Source of the DNA: a virus
DNA: 23,953 nucleotides
Virus record (IMG/VR): IMGVR_UViG_3300025120_000549
Coordinates: 1-23,953 of that record
Strand: one strand, 5' to 3'
A model generated the notes under the pieces. That model searched no databases and had not been told where the DNA came from. It worked only from the letters and a program-made list of their open reading frames with translations. Numbering within the stretch: position 1 is the first letter of the stretch; every line of letters begins with the position of its first letter. Both the position numbers and the translations under genes were made by a program. Below are positions 1 through 4,822 of the stretch, in pieces.

Positions 1-64
1 TCATCCATTCGTTGTAGTTTTTAGCAGTTCGCTTACCTACTTTATATGTTCTCATTGGTTTCAT
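1..64 (-). CDS. Hypothetical protein, N-terminal fragment running off the window
   Basis: An ATG at 64-62 opens a frame of 21 codons with no stop before the window edge (begins MKPMRTYKVGKRTAKNYNEW). A second Met at codon 4 could also be the start. The visible part is basic (Lys/Arg/Asn-rich). It follows the 56-aa membrane-protein gene on the same strand after a 51-bp gap and so looks like the next member of the minus-strand operon. No family is recognised. Confidence 0.45.
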   Translation of the reverse strand, partial: MKPMRTYKVGKRTAKNYNEWM

Positions 65-115
65 TTTGCAATAATAAGTATTAATATTTAATTACACAAG
101 TTTTATTAAGGTTTT

Positions 116-286
116 CTACAATATAACATGTAACAACTTGATTATCTGAATGATAACAAACGCAACAAACATAAGTAAAATACCCATTATTATTGCAAAT
201 TGTATTCCCTCTTTAATAAATTGAGGTAATTGTTTCTTTAACTCTTCCCATTCTTTTGGTGTAGGATCTAAATCATTATTTTTCAT
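116..286 (-). CDS. Small single-pass membrane protein (56 aa)
   Basis: The frame runs from ATG at 286 to TAG at 116-118. The first 25 residues are polar and charged (MKNNDLDPTPKEWEELKKQL). They are followed by one long hydrophobic stretch, about residues 28-49 (GIQFAIIMGILLMFVAFVII), and a short tail ending KLLHVIL. This predicts a single membrane-spanning helix with a cytoplasmic N-terminus. The leader AAATAGATATG resembles the AATAGAGATATG leaders of the genes starting at 744 and 1277. It lies 2 bp after the 43-aa gene, so the two are probably co-translated. Function is unknown; small early membrane proteins of phages often act on the host envelope or in superinfection exclusion, but nothing here shows that. 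Confidence 0.6.
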   Translation of the reverse strand: MKNNDLDPTPKEWEELKKQLPQFIKEGIQFAIIMGILLMFVAFVIIQIIKLLHVIL

Positions 287-288
287 AT

Positions 289-420
289 CTATTTAATTTT
301 AATTAATCCTAAATTTATTGTTGTATCATACTCTTTCAACATTTTCCAAATTTCTTTGACTTGTTCTTCCGTATACCATTCAATTAATACATCAAATAGT
401 TTATCATAGTTTGTTTTCAT
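289..420 (-). CDS. Hypothetical protein (43 aa)
   Basis: The frame runs from ATG at 420 to TAG at 289-291 and encodes a 43-residue soluble protein beginning MKTNYDKLFDVLIEWYTEEQ. It looks mostly helical, with a possible amphipathic helix over residues 5-30, and has no recognisable motif. Its 5' leader holds the four-way-junction RNA at 432-531, so its expression may depend on that RNA. It is followed 2 bp later by the small membrane-protein gene. No Shine-Dalgarno sequence is visible; the leader is A/T-rich (AAATTAATAAG before the ATG). Confidence 0.5.
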   Translation of the reverse strand: MKTNYDKLFDVLIEWYTEEQVKEIWKMLKEYDTTINLGLIKIK

Positions 421-431
421 CTTATTAATTT

Positions 432-531
432 TAATTGTGTGAGGAACATCCCTCTACCACCAAATCCCCAATGCAGTTACGCATTGAGGTTAAGGTAGGA
501 TAGGCACAACCCTATCGTTCACACACAATTA
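432..531 (-). ncRNA. Structured RNA element with a four-way junction, class unknown
   Basis: Read on the minus strand, the ends form a 10-bp helix (TAATTGTGTG with CACACAATTA, 522-531 with 432-441). Inside are three hairpins: GATAGG/CCTATC with a 6-nt loop; a long arm CTACC/GGTAG enclosing CCTCAATGC/GCATTGGGG; and GAGG/CCTC. The long arm pairs fully on the minus strand with one U-G wobble, whereas the plus strand has a C-A mismatch, which favours RNA made from the minus strand. It is visibly more GC-rich than its surroundings. It begins at the stop codon of the gene at 529-744, the same placement as the two hammerhead ribozymes in this operon. It does not fit a canonical tRNA: no TTCGA T-loop and no standard D-arm. 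It could be a ribozyme, a riboswitch-like leader or a stability element. Confidence 0.55.
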
Positions 532-744
532 GAATGGTAAAACATCACTTTCTTCCCAACTTTCTATGATGCTTTCTATATCATCTTTCATTTGGATAAT
601 TGATTCACAACTCCTTAATAAATCTTCTAATCCTTCTATTTCTCTATTGCTTAATTCTTGTGTTTCACCATTTTCCAGTGCATCTACACAATCTTTTAAA
701 TCTCTCGCAGTATTTTCAAATCTGCAATAACTCATATTTCCCAT
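529..744 (-). CDS. Small acidic phage protein of the MSYCRF type (71 aa)
   Basis: The protein begins MGNMSYCRFENTARDLKDC and is acidic, ending EESDVLPF. The N-terminal pattern MSYCRF-N-T-x-x-DL-x-DC is one I associate with small phage proteins of unknown function; that is recall, not a search. Two starts are possible. ATG at 744 is preferred because AATAGAGATATG precedes it, the leader seen before the gene starting at 1277; the Met at codon 4 would give exactly MSYCRF. No membrane segment is present. The stop codon is also the first part of the structured RNA at 432-531. The function is not known. Confidence 0.65.
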   Translation of the reverse strand: MGNMSYCRFENTARDLKDCVDALENGETQELSNREIEGLEDLLRSCESIIQMKDDIESIIESWEESDVLPF

Positions 745-762
745 ATCTCTATTTTTTTTAAT

Positions 763-945
763 TTATTTAATTTTATAGTATTCTATTAGCAAAGAATCGT
801 TCTTTACTTGATACTCGTTATACAATTTGTTCATCTCATAATCTATCTTGCTTCTTTGATGTAATTGCTCATCAGATAGTTTATTCATCATCCCACAACT
901 ACTTAATGTGAGAATCGCAGCTCCAACTATTAGGATCTTTTTCAT
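763..945 (-). CDS. Small phage-encoded lipoprotein (60 aa)
   Basis: The protein starts MKKILIVGAAILTLSSC: two lysines, a hydrophobic stretch and a lipobox LSSC with the acceptor Cys at residue 17. Signal peptidase II cleavage would leave a mature lipoprotein of about 44 residues, which is polar and helical (DEQLHQRSKIDYEMNKLYNEY). An in-frame upstream ATG at 1011 would add 22 residues, but those codons lie inside the hammerhead ribozyme at 965-1020 and would place charged residues before the signal peptide, so the start at 945 is chosen. After ribozyme cleavage the leader would be 25 nt. Small phage lipoproteins are often involved in superinfection exclusion or receptor masking; that role is a guess here. 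Confidence 0.7.
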   Translation of the reverse strand: MKKILIVGAAILTLSSCGMMNKLSDEQLHQRSKIDYEMNKLYNEYQVKNDSLLIEYYKIK

Positions 946-964
946 TTGTCTGTATGTGTTTGTT

Positions 965-1020
965 AATACTGACTGCCCTTCGGCAGTTTCGTTCCATTTC
1001 AGGAAACTCATCAGAGTATT
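965..1020 (-). ncRNA. Type I hammerhead self-cleaving ribozyme (copy 1)
   Basis: On the minus strand the 56 nt read, in order: stem I 5' strand AATACT; core CTGATGA; stem II GTTTC/GGAAC with a 7-nt loop; core GAA; stem III ACTGCC/GGCAGT closed by GAAG; cleavage nucleotide C; stem I 3' strand AGTATT. Every conserved hammerhead core position is present (C3-A9, G10.1-C11.1, G12-A14, A15.1-U16.1, C17). The open ends lie in stem I, hence type I. The predicted cut is between 971 and 970, leaving a 25-nt 5'-OH leader before the lipoprotein ATG. The ribozyme overlaps the last base of the stop codon of the 85-aa gene. A second copy at 1820-1875 differs by compensatory changes in stems II and III. Confidence 0.92.
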
Positions 1021-1277
1021 TATATATGATGTGTTATCTCATCTAAAGATACAAGACCACTATGCTTAAGTCTCACCTCTATTTCCTTTGACAATACCTT
1101 TAATCTTCTAAATTCCTCTTGTAAGATAGATAATGCTATAATACAATGCTCAATCTTCTCTTCATCATCCCATAGCATAACCCCTTTTTGAATTTTTATA
1201 TTTTCAAGAGTAGTTTCTAATCGTTTTTGTATTGCTTTAATTGTGCAATCAACTAATAATTCTTCTTTTCTTTTCAT
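1020..1277 (-). CDS. Hypothetical coiled-coil protein (85 aa)
   Basis: An 85-residue protein beginning MKRKEELLVDCTIKAIQKRL. It is rich in Leu, Glu, Lys and Ile with heptad-like spacing over most of its length (ETTLENIKIQ, ALSILQEEFRRLKVLSKEIEVRL), which suggests a helical, possibly coiled-coil protein. It has no membrane segment or catalytic motif. The start is supported by the AATAGAGATATG leader. It begins 4 bp after the end of the 170-aa gene and its stop codon touches hammerhead ribozyme copy 1. The function is unknown. Confidence 0.6.
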   Translation of the reverse strand: MKRKEELLVDCTIKAIQKRLETTLENIKIQKGVMLWDDEEKIEHCIIALSILQEEFRRLKVLSKEIEVRLKHSGLVSLDEITHHI

Positions 1278-1281
1278 ATCT

Positions 1282-1794
1282 CTATTTATTTATGTGATTA
1301 ATTAATGTATTTAGGTAGTATGCAGTATCGCCACTATAATTACCATTAGTAGCAGAGAAATAATCTAATGCATCTTGTAGAATGTCTCTTTTTTTCGCTT
1401 GTTGTAATTCATTATGCATAGAATCTAATTGGTCTTTCATTCTCCAAATCTTACTCTTTAACTCGGCATTCTCTTTCCATAACTCATCATTTCTCCTATC
1501 TAATATATCATAGTGTTTCAACTTTCTTTCCATTCTCGCAACCTTATTGTATGCGTTAGGATTCGTAATATACTCCTTGCCTTTTTTAGTAATCTTAAAG
1601 ACATTTTTAGTGTTATTGTCTACCAATCCACCATACTTCCATTCTACTATGTTAGTCCCATAGTAACCTTGTCTGTTGACATAATCTTTAATGTCATTAC
1701 CTTGTGCAACCCATATAAACTTCTGCACATCTTGTCTGCTACATTGCTTTCTTTTAGCAATTTGTGATAGCACTTCTAACTTAATTGAATTCAT
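1282..1794 (-). CDS. Winged-helix-like N-terminus plus coiled coil, possible regulator (170 aa)
   Basis: Residues 1-80 look like a winged-helix fold: a first helix (IKLEVLSQIAKRKQ), a possible recognition region (SRQDVQKFIW), then a wing-like stretch VFKITKKGKEYI. The FKIT-KKGKEYI pattern is typical of the wing in small DNA-binding proteins. Residues 85-140 form a charged coiled coil (ARMERKLKHYDIL, ENAELKSKIWRMKDQLDSM), and the C-terminus is polar. A DNA-binding dimer with a coiled-coil dimerisation arm is a reasonable inference; the target is unknown. The gene follows hammerhead ribozyme copy 2, whose cleavage would leave a 31-nt leader, and is followed by the 85-aa gene after 4 bp. Confidence 0.6.
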   Translation of the reverse strand: MNSIKLEVLSQIAKRKQCSRQDVQKFIWVAQGNDIKDYVNRQGYYGTNIVEWKYGGLVDNNTKNVFKITKKGKEYITNPNAYNKVARMERKLKHYDILDRRNDELWKENAELKSKIWRMKDQLDSMHNELQQAKKRDILQDALDYFSATNGNYSGDTAYYLNTLINHINK

Positions 1795-1819
1795 AATTTC
1801 TAATTGTTTTTGTGTGTTA

Positions 1820-1875
1820 TATACTGACTACCTTTCGGTAGTTTCGCCAAAATCTCATTGGCTCATCAGAGTATT
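1820..1875 (-). ncRNA. Type I hammerhead self-cleaving ribozyme (copy 2)
   Basis: The minus strand gives stem I AATACT/AGTATA (5 bp plus one mismatch), core CTGATGA, stem II GCCAA/TTGGC with loop TGAGATT, core GAA, stem III ACTACC/GGTAGT with a GAAA tetraloop, and cleavage nucleotide C. The predicted cut is between 1826 and 1825. Compared with copy 1, stem III changes a G-C pair to A-T and stem II changes both sides while keeping pairing. The core and the sequence AGTC at the cut are unchanged. It overlaps the last base of the stop codon of the 89-aa gene, exactly as copy 1 does for its upstream gene, and precedes the 170-aa gene. Confidence 0.92.
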
Positions 1876-2144
1876 TATGATGGATTATATCCATTTGGTA
1901 ACACATCATCCCAAGTCAAACAAGCATCCTCTACCCATTTTTCACCATCCCAAGACATATGTGTTTCGTTAAACTCCATATATTGTTCTATACTATGGTA
2001 TTCGCATTTAGCAGATACGATACTATCTAATACTTCTTTTCTTCTACCATTGATATTACATACTAATCTCATCTCTGATTCAGTAGCAATCTCATACTCA
2101 AGTATGGTATCCCACGCTTGATTAAAATCTAATTCTTTGTTCAT
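1875..2144 (-). CDS. Hypothetical protein, first gene of the minus-strand operon (89 aa)
   Basis: An acidic soluble protein beginning MNKELDFNQAWDTILEYEIA and ending in a Trp-rich segment (MSWDGEKWVEDACLTWDDVLP). Two Cys are present, but no motif that I can assign to a family. It is the gene nearest the promoter at 2174-2202, with ATG about 30 nt downstream of the -7 box. Its stop codon is shared by one base with hammerhead ribozyme copy 2. Its position first in a phage early operon suggests an early takeover or regulatory role, but nothing in the protein shows it. Confidence 0.6.
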   Translation of the reverse strand: MNKELDFNQAWDTILEYEIATESEMRLVCNINGRRKEVLDSIVSAKCEYHSIEQYMEFNETHMSWDGEKWVEDACLTWDDVLPNGYNPS

Positions 2145-2162
2145 TGTATGTATATGTATTGA

Positions 2163-2196
2163 TTAATTATTGACAAAGATAGTTTAATTATTGACA
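2163..2196. repeat. Direct repeat TTAATTATTGACA, copies 21 bp apart
   Basis: The 13-mer TTAATTATTGACA occurs at 2163-2175 and again at 2184-2196. The 21-bp spacing equals two turns of B-DNA, so both copies face the same side. The second copy lies between the -33 and -7 boxes of the minus-strand promoter and the first overlaps the -7 box. This is the usual arrangement of an operator bound by a dimeric or cooperative repressor. Confidence 0.55.
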
Positions 2197-2202
2197 TAAC
2201 AA
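2174..2202 (-). promoter_or_regulatory. Promoter of the minus-strand operon
   Basis: On the minus strand a TTG at 2202-2200 is followed after 18 nt by TATCTTTG at 2181-2174. This matches the Bacteroidota primary sigma promoter (-33 TTG, -7 TAnnTTTG). Transcription would start near 2168, about 25 nt before the ATG at 2144. Confidence 0.75.
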
Positions 2203-2326
2203 TATAAAAGTAAGAGCTTTTTTGTTCCTCCAAATTTTTAAATGCTTAAGTGTCTGGAGTCCAGTCGTTTACATTGTGTATAAGTTTTGTGTTTTGTTTG
2301 TGTATTTTGGTTGTCGTTGGGGTATT

Positions 2327-2371
2327 AACCTTACTCTCTCTTTGTCTTCACAAAGTATTTGAGGGAAGGTT
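2327..2371 (+). other. Long imperfect hairpin, favoured on plus-strand RNA
   Basis: AACCTT (2327-2332) pairs with AAGGTT (2366-2371). CTCTC (2334-2338) pairs with GAGGG (2361-2365) through one U-G wobble. CTTTG (2340-2344) pairs with CAAAG (2351-2355) around the loop TCTTCA. The wobble becomes an A-C mismatch on the other strand, so the structure fits RNA read rightward. No T-run follows, so it is not a simple terminator. Confidence 0.4.
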
Positions 2372-2400
2372 ATGATTTGTTTTAGGTTAGAATGGGGTAA

Positions 2401-2450
2401 GGTATCACACATTGCAGTGCGATATCCTACCAACTAAATGAGCATAGGTA
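2401..2450 (-). other. tRNA-like fragment (degenerate)
   Basis: The minus strand contains GCTCATTTAGTTGGTAG, close to the D-arm of bacterial tRNAs. It is followed by a 7-bp hairpin ATCGCAC/GTGTGAT with loop TGCAAT, resembling an anticodon arm (GCA would read Cys). The hairpin needs a G-U pair that only exists on this strand. However, the D-stem does not close, the anticodon loop is not 7 nt with a proper stem, and no T-arm or matching acceptor stem was found. It may be a decayed tRNA, a tRNA-mimicking RNA or an attachment-site remnant. Confidence 0.35.
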
Positions 2451-2639
2451 AATCAATACGGAGATGGTAAGCGATACATCACCACCCCCCACCCACCACC
2501 AAAAAAAACGACAAAACATTGACAGAAAAATTTTCAAAACACACCCCCCCCCTTAAAAAAAATATGACTTTCCATTGACCACTTGACTGCGCACGACCAT
2601 ATATAACCCTCAAACTCTAAACACCTAATATATTTTTAT

Positions 2640-2647
2640 TATCTTTG
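2640..2647 (+). promoter_or_regulatory. Promoter -7 box for the 70-aa gene
   Basis: TATCTTTG matches the Bacteroidota -7 consensus TAnnTTTG and lies 18 bp before the ATG at 2666. No TTG is visible at the expected -33 position. The transcript leader would be short and A-rich, without a Shine-Dalgarno sequence. Confidence 0.6.
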
Positions 2648-2665
2648 TAAAAAATAAAAACGATC

Positions 2666-2878
2666 ATGGATAAAAAATTTGAAACATCAGGAGATTGGGT
2701 AAACGGACTATATGTTAGAGATGGTCGTTTAGTTAATGACAGGTTTCCATCTGAAAGTGGAATCGCTAAAGCAGCTCGTATAAGACGTGCAGTAAAAAAC
2801 GATAAGGCAGTAAATAGAATTGCTGAAGGAATACAAGTTGCTGAAAACAGAAAAAAGTTTAACGAGTTAGACTATTAA
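2666..2878 (+). CDS. Hypothetical basic protein, first rightward gene (70 aa)
   Basis: A 70-residue soluble protein beginning MDKKFETSGDWVNGLYVRDG. The N-terminal third contains short beta-like segments (GLYVRDGRLVNDRF). The rest is basic and helical (AKAARIRRAVKNDKAVNRIAEGI), which could bind nucleic acid. It has its own promoter at 2640-2647 and is followed by a clear intrinsic terminator at 2925-2958, so it is a monocistronic unit facing away from the early operon. I do not recognise a family; a small regulator is one possibility. Confidence 0.65.
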   Translation: MDKKFETSGDWVNGLYVRDGRLVNDRFPSESGIAKAARIRRAVKNDKAVNRIAEGIQVAENRKKFNELDY

Positions 2879-2924
2879 GAATTAATCAACTTCCCTATTT
2901 GTTCTGTTTGATTAGTTGTGAAGG

Positions 2925-2958
2925 AGAGGTTATCCATTCGGATGCCTCTTTTTTTTTT
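2925..2958 (+). terminator. Intrinsic terminator after the 70-aa gene
   Basis: AGAGG (2925-2929) pairs with CCTCT (2945-2949), and ATCC pairs with GGAT above a small internal loop, with tetraloop ATTC. A run of about ten T residues follows (2949-2958). Confidence 0.8.
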
Positions 2959-2972
2959 ATATATTTCAAAGT

Positions 2973-3153
2973 TCGTCATAGTTATGACAATCTTTTTTCA
3001 ACTCGTCATTTTGTAACTTATTGATTTATAGTATATTATATTTATTTATGACGATATGACGACTTTAAGTCTAAATTATATAATAATAATAATAATAATA
3101 ATAAAGGAATATATATATACTAATAAACTTATTTGAGTTTGTCATTTCGTCAT
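2973..3153. promoter_or_regulatory. Five copies of heptamer TCGTCAT/ATGACGA upstream of groEL
   Basis: TCGTCAT is found at 2973-2979, 3003-3009 and 3147-3153, and its complement ATGACGA at 3048-3054 and 3056-3062. The first copy is part of the palindrome GTCATAGTTATGAC (2975-2988). The last copy ends 4 bp before the -33 TTG of the groEL promoter. A random 7-mer would be expected far less than once in this stretch. The arrangement suggests binding sites for a regulator of the chaperonin operon. The classic CIRCE element (TTAGCACTC inverted repeat) is absent. Confidence 0.55.
3081..3104. repeat. (TAA)8 trinucleotide microsatellite
   Basis: Eight perfect TAA units lie between the heptamer copies upstream of groEL. 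Such tracts change length by slippage and could alter spacing between regulatory sites; this is inference. The rest of the 2959-3157 stretch is AT-rich and contains no gene. Confidence 0.8.
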
Positions 3154-3157
3154 AGCA

Positions 3158-3184
3158 TTGTTATATATTTTTTTATTATATTTG
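3158..3184 (+). promoter_or_regulatory. groEL promoter
   Basis: TTG at 3158-3160 is followed after 16 bp by TATATTTG at 3177-3184, matching the Bacteroidota -33/-7 pattern. The groEL ATG is 30 bp further on. The nearest upstream heptamer copy abuts the -33 box. Confidence 0.6.
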
Positions 3185-3214
3185 CCCCAACAATTAATTA
3201 AATCAAATTTACTT

Positions 3215-4822
3215 ATGACAGAACAGGGATACATCTCCAAAGACCTTTGCTTTGATGACGAGGGAAGACAAAAATTAATCAAGGGAATAACTGTAATATC
3301 TAAAGCAGTTAAGTCAACACTGGGCCCAAGGGGCAAGACAGTAATTATAGAATCCGTAAACCATACTCATGGAATCACAGTAACTAAAGACGGTGTCACC
3401 GTTGCTAAGTCTGTAGATTTATTTGATCCTGTAGAGAACCTTGCGGTTAGGATGATGAAGGAGGCTGCTAATAAAACAGCATCTATAGCGGGAGATGGAA
3501 CAACTACAGCTATTGTATTAACGGAAGCCATTGTAAAAGCGGGTATAGAGTTAATGAATAATTACGATGTTAATTCAACTGAAGTAGTTAGATTATTAAA
3601 AGAGAAAGTTGAGGGGATAATTAAGGAACTTAATAAGAAGGCTCGTAAAGTAACAGGTAAGAGATTACTTGATGTTGCCACTATCTCTGCTAATAATGAT
3701 AAGGCTTTAGGGAAACTAATCTCGGATACATATGAAGAGGTTGGGCTCGATGGTATTGTTACTGTAGAGAAATCACAAAACTCTGAGACCTATGCAGACA
3801 TTACTAATGGAATAAAAGTAGACAGAGGCTACTCATCTCCTTTATTTATTAATAATCAAAAGAAAGATGAGTGTATATTAGAAGATGTACATATTTTAGT
3901 TTGCGATACTGAAATAAATAATATACTTCAAATTGAGAATATATTAAAAGAGATTATTAATAAAGGGCATAAACTTTTAATTATTGGGGAGTGTAGTCAG
4001 AATATGATAAACACCTTAGCAGCTAATGTTGTAAAGAATGGTTTAAAGTTCTGTAATGTCCCACCTCCAAGTTTTGGATATAGACAACACGAGTTAATGC
4101 AAGATATAGCTTTAGCAGTAGGAGCAACTTACTTTTCTGAAAAGACTGGTGACGATCTTAGCTTAATACTTCCTAAAGATTTAGGTCATGCTCAAAAAAT
4201 TGTTGTAGGCAAAGACAATTCTATTATCATTACAGGTAAATCAATGAGTGAAGAACTTGTAGAGCGAGTGTCTGAACTTAAAGTACAACAAGATAATACT
4301 AAAAATAAAGGAGAAAGAGATTTTATAAATACTCGTATTGCTTCTTTAGCAGGAGGAATCGGATGTATCTATGTAGGAGGCGACTCAGATATAGAACAAA
4401 AAGAAAAATTCGACAGAGTCGATGACTCTGTCTGTGCAGTGCGTTCCGCACTACAGGAAGGAATACTACCTGGAGGTGGATTAACTCTATGGAGATTAGC
4501 TCCCGAAAGAATAAAGGTAGATTCTAAAGATGAGATTACTGAAGAGATGGTGGCAGATGGAATACTTCATGTAGCCCTTAAAGCTCCTCTTATGCAAATA
4601 TTAGAGAACGCAGGTTTAGATTTTGAAACAATAATGAACAAGCAAGACCTAATAGATGACTTTAATGGATTTGATGTTAAGAATGAAAAGTATGGTGACA
4701 TGTTTAAGATGGGAGTTATAGATCCACTTAAGGTTACTAAGAACGCTTTAATTAACGCAAGTAGTGTTGCTACAACAATCTTAAGCACTAACGCTATCAT
4801 AACACACGCAAGAGCATGTTAA
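3215..4822 (+). CDS. groEL: Phage-encoded chaperonin GroEL (Hsp60), 535 aa
   Basis: A full-length group I chaperonin that would form an ATP-driven folding chamber. Equatorial ATP-site motifs are intact: LGPRGK (36-41), TKDGVTV with D59 (E. coli D52), AGDGTTTA (92-99, D94 for D87), RVDD with D404 (E. coli D398) and PGGG near 419-422. The apical part keeps DRGY-SSP-LF at the GroES-binding face, with Leu and Ser replacing two residues of the E. coli DRGYLSPYF. The protein stops at THARAC, so the flexible Gly-Met C-terminal tail of cellular GroEL is missing. The start MTEQGY is chosen because an upstream in-frame codon at 3158 lies within the promoter. Both groEL and groES are present, suggesting a phage-specific folding machine for virion proteins. 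The divergence from cellular sequences suggests an old viral lineage. Confidence 0.96.
   Translation: MTEQGYISKDLCFDDEGRQKLIKGITVISKAVKSTLGPRGKTVIIESVNHTHGITVTKDGVTVAKSVDLFDPVENLAVRMMKEAANKTASIAGDGTTTAIVLTEAIVKAGIELMNNYDVNSTEVVRLLKEKVEGIIKELNKKARKVTGKRLLDVATISANNDKALGKLISDTYEEVGLDGIVTVEKSQNSETYADITNGIKVDRGYSSPLFINNQKKDECILEDVHILVCDTEINNILQIENILKEIINKGHKLLIIGECSQNMINTLAANVVKNGLKFCNVPPPSFGYRQHELMQDIALAVGATYFSEKTGDDLSLILPKDLGHAQKIVVGKDNSIIITGKSMSEELVERVSELKVQQDNTKNKGERDFINTRIASLAGGIGCIYVGGDSDIEQKEKFDRVDDSVCAVRSALQEGILPGGGLTLWRLAPERIKVDSKDEITEEMVADGILHVALKAPLMQILENAGLDFETIMNKQDLIDDFNGFDVKNEKYGDMFKMGVIDPLKVTKNALINASSVATTILSTNAIITHARAC

Larger units (their letters stand above)
2203..2665. other. 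Gene-free divergent control region
   Basis: About 460 bp lie between the minus-strand promoter and the first rightward gene with no convincing coding frame. The region holds an 11-bp palindrome CTGGAGTCCAG at 2254-2264, a plus-strand hairpin at 2327-2371, a tRNA-like fragment at 2401-2450, a C6 run at 2485-2490, a C9 run at 2544-2552 followed by an A-rich stretch, and a rightward promoter at 2640-2647. A replication origin or transcription-control hub would fit, but no repeat series typical of an origin was seen. Confidence 0.5.

Noticed and set aside
432-531. Reading the four-way-junction element as a tRNA
   Set aside because: The cloverleaf-like outline has no TTCGA T-loop, no canonical D-loop and the wrong anticodon-arm size on both strands.
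880-900. Another CTGATGA-like core (TCATCAG on the plus strand) inside the lipoprotein gene
   Set aside because: It encodes LSDEQ within the gene and has no matching GAAA core, stem II or cut site nearby, so it is a chance match.
763-1011. Longer start of the lipoprotein gene at 1011
   Set aside because: The extra 22 codons lie within the hammerhead ribozyme and would place charged residues before the signal peptide.
2484-2552. C-runs at 2485-2490 and 2544-2552 as a phase-variation tract
   Set aside because: They lie in a gene-free stretch with no coding frame or close promoter to switch; only length polymorphism among reads would revive the idea.
3000-3160. CIRCE heat-shock operator upstream of groEL
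   Set aside because: The TTAGCACTC-N9-GAGTGCTAA inverted repeat is absent; only the heptamer series is present.
3158-3214. GroEL start at 3158
   Set aside because: The added 19 residues are hydrophobic and coded by the promoter itself; the family starts near MTEQGY.
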